Below are positions 5,056-6,938 of a stretch of 6,938 nucleotides of DNA, one piece after another. Numbering within the stretch: the stretch's first letter is position 1; each line of letters begins with the position of its first letter. Source of the DNA: Candidatus Saccharimonadota bacterium (GTDB lineage: Bacteria > Patescibacteriota > Saccharimonadia > Saccharimonadales > UBA4665); the NCBI GenBank assembly GCA_029288515.1, contig JARIHB010000160.1, forward strand, positions 1 through 6,938, in the 5' to 3' direction. The notes under the pieces were generated by a model that did not search any database, had not been told where the DNA came from, and was given only the letters and a program-made list of their open reading frames with translations. Position numbers and translations under genes: made by a program.

Positions 5056-6900
5056 ATGGGACAAGCCAGCAGTCTAACGGTTGGGCGGTTATTTACTCAG
5101 CCGAACAGCAAAGCCTATGACCAGCTTAAGTGGGTCAAGCAAGATTCAATTATTACTAATCCGACCACTAACAAGGCAGTCTTCGAGCAGAAGGGAGTGG
5201 AGTTTCCGACCGGATGGTCTCTGAACGCCATTAACATTGTGGCTCAGAAGTACTTCTGTGGTACTCCGGGGACCGCCGAGCGTGAAGGTTCGTTGCGTCA
5301 GCTGATCGACCGTGTAGTGGACACAATCACGCGTCAAGGTGTACAGGAAGGCTATTTTGAATCTGACACCGAGGCTGAAGATTTCCGTGAAGAGTTGAAA
5401 TACGTGCTAGCTACACAGCGCGCTGCCTTTAATTCGCCGGTGTGGTTTAACATTGGTGCGCCGGATCGTGCCCAGCAGGCCAGCGCCTGTTTCATCCTTG
5501 GTGTCGAAGACACGATGAACTCTATCCTGAACTGGTATGTCGAGGAGGGTATGATCTTTAAGGGTGGCTCCGGCGCCGGTTTGAATCTGAGCCCGATCCG
5601 TTCCTCATTTGAAGCGCTTGGCAAGAGCGCTGGTACAGCCTCTGGCCCGGTTAGCTTTATGCGCGGCGCTGATGCCTCCGCTGGTTCGATTGCCAGTGGC
5701 GGTAAAACCCGTCGGGCTGCCAAAATGGTTATTTTGAACGCCGACCACCCGGACATTGAGACGTTTATTTGGTGTAAGGCGATCGAAGAGCGCAAAGCTC
5801 GCGTACTACAGGAAGCCGGCTTTGATATGAGCCTGAACGGCAAAGACGCTTTCAGTGTGCAATATCAGAATGCCAATAACTCGATGCGCGTAACTGATGA
5901 CTTCATGAAAGCGGTCGTGAACGATGAAGACTGGGACTTAAAGGCGATAACTACCGGCAAGGCGGTTAAAACGGTAAAAGCGCGTGATCTGTTCCGGCAA
6001 TTTGCGCAGGCCGCACACGAGTGCGCGGATCCGGGCATGCAGTACGATGATACGATCAACCGTTGGCACACTGCCAAAAACGCTGGCCGCATCAATGGCT
6101 CCAACCCGTGCTCCGAATACATGCACCTCGACAACTCGGCCTGTAACCTGGCCAGTTTGAACCTGCTGAAGTTCTTGCGCGACGACAACACCTTTGATAT
6201 TGAGGCCTTCAGGCATACGGTTGAACTGGTCTTTACCGGTCAAGAGATACTAGTAGGTTATAGCTCGTACCCCACAGAACGTATTACTAAGAATGCCAAA
6301 GCGTACCGTGAACTGGGTATCGGCTACGCTAACCTCGGTGCGCTGCTCATGGCTCAGGGACTGCCATATGACAGCGCGGAAGGCCGTGCTCAGGCTGCTG
6401 CTATCACTGCCTTAATGACTGGTCACTCGTACGCAGTGAGCGCTAAGCTCTCTAAGCGTGTCGGCCCGTTTGCCGGCTTCCGTAAGGACCGTGAGTCTAT
6501 GCTGAATGTACTGCGCATGCACCGTGCTGAAGTATCAAAGATTGATGCCAGCCTGGTGTCGGAAGAATTGCTGAGCGCTGCGGCGACTGCCTGGGACGAA
6601 GCGGTCGAGCTTGGCGAGCTGTATGGCGTACGTAACTCGCAGGCCAGCGTTTTGGCGCCCACCGGTACTATCGGCCTCATGATGGACTGTGACACCACTG
6701 GCATTGAGCCTGATTTCGCCCTCGTGAAGCATAAAAATCTGGTAGGCGGTGGCTCAATGGCTATTATTAACCAGACAGTACCGCGCGCTTTGAAGACGCT
6801 TGGCTACACCCGCGAAGAATCTGACGCAATCGTAGCGCATATCTTTGAGCACGGGAGCGTAACCGGCGCACCGCACCTGAAGCCGGAGCATGCTAGCGTC
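5056..6900 (+). CDS. nrdJ: adenosylcobalamin-dependent (class II) ribonucleotide reductase, N-terminal 615 residues
   Basis: Reduces ribonucleotides to deoxyribonucleotides, making the thiyl radical from adenosylcobalamin, so no separate radical-generating subunit is needed. Family hallmarks: SLNAINIVAQKYFCGTPGT (55-73), AFNSPVWFNIG (124-134), ASACFILG (142-149), GGSGAGLNLSPIRS (170-183), NPCSEYMHLDNSACNLASLN (350-369) and LAPTGTIGLMMDCDTTGIEP (533-552). N350, C352 and E354 are the catalytic triad with the radical cysteine; C145 and C363 are the redox pair reducing the substrate. The LMMDCDTTGIEPDFALVKHK block is characteristic of NrdJ rather than class I NrdA/NrdE. Genomic sequence ends at 6900, where the next conserved residues would be expected; the frame stays open through adapter bases, which must not be read as protein. 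The C-terminal part, including the cysteine tail for re-reduction, is missing. The start is ATG 5056 (Shine-Dalgarno GAGGG) or in-frame GTG 5017. NrdR is encoded directly upstream. Confidence 0.95.
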
Positions 6901-6938
6901 CTGTCTCTTATACACATCTCCGAGCCCACGAGACGGAG
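6901..6938 (+). other. Illumina Nextera adapter (assembly/library artefact)
   Basis: CTGTCTCTTATACACATCT (6901-6919) is the 19-base Tn5 mosaic end used in Nextera libraries. CCGAGCCCACGAGAC (6920-6934) is the Nextera read-2 tail. GGAG (6935-6938) would be the first bases of an i7 index. This is untrimmed adapter at the contig end, not a natural transposon. It keeps the nrdJ frame open and adds a false LSLIHISEPTRR tail. Confidence 0.98.

Noticed and set aside
6901..6919. Natural Tn5/IS50 transposon end inserted in nrdJ
   Set aside because: The mosaic end is followed by the synthetic Nextera read-2 tail and sits exactly at the sequence end.

Overview
The window reads as chromosomal core DNA from a Patescibacteria/CPR-type bacterium, most likely a Saccharibacteria (TM7) relative. 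The grounds are the small, divergent core proteins (a 177-residue short-type adenylate kinase, a 411-residue FtsA), the compact layout, and a division pair ftsA-ftsZ followed by nrdR and a class II (adenosylcobalamin-dependent) ribonucleotide reductase. The lineage is inferred from protein character and was not checked by a search. The code looks standard: TGA is a real stop in the first gene (in an ATGA overlap) and no other reading frame contains an in-frame TGA, which argues against the UGA=Gly code of Gracilibacteria/Absconditabacteria. All genes lie on the + strand.

Layout: 1-159 is the 3' end of a GatB/YqeY-domain protein; 156-689 adenylate kinase (adk); 711-1463 type I methionine aminopeptidase (map); 1506-2741 ftsA; 2859-4241 ftsZ; 4354-4830 nrdR; about 5056-6900 the first 615 residues of nrdJ. 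The last 38 bases (6901-6938) are not genomic. They match the Illumina Nextera transposase adapter (19-base mosaic end plus the read-2 tail) followed by four further bases, so nrdJ is cut by a library artefact and its apparent continuation is spurious.

Regulation that can be read: yqeY and adk overlap and share a transcript. map and ftsA each have a -10 hexamer only a few bases before the ATG and no Shine-Dalgarno, which suggests leaderless mRNAs. ftsZ has a good promoter whose -10 region is nearly identical to that of ftsA, but with a short leader and a Shine-Dalgarno. nrdR has a promoter with one strong and one degenerate NrdR box placed around the -10, consistent with autorepression that would also cover nrdJ if the two are co-transcribed.

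The most intriguing stretch is the nrdR-nrdJ junction. About 150 nt (4810-4960) can fold into one long multi-part hairpin whose outer helix uses the last codons of nrdR, followed by an A-rich linker and a second hairpin next to the alternative nrdJ starts. It resembles none of the B12 riboswitch core elements I know, although the downstream enzyme needs B12. Functionally the window joins nucleotide supply (Adk, NrdJ and its regulator NrdR), N-terminal Met removal (Map) and cytokinesis (FtsA, FtsZ).
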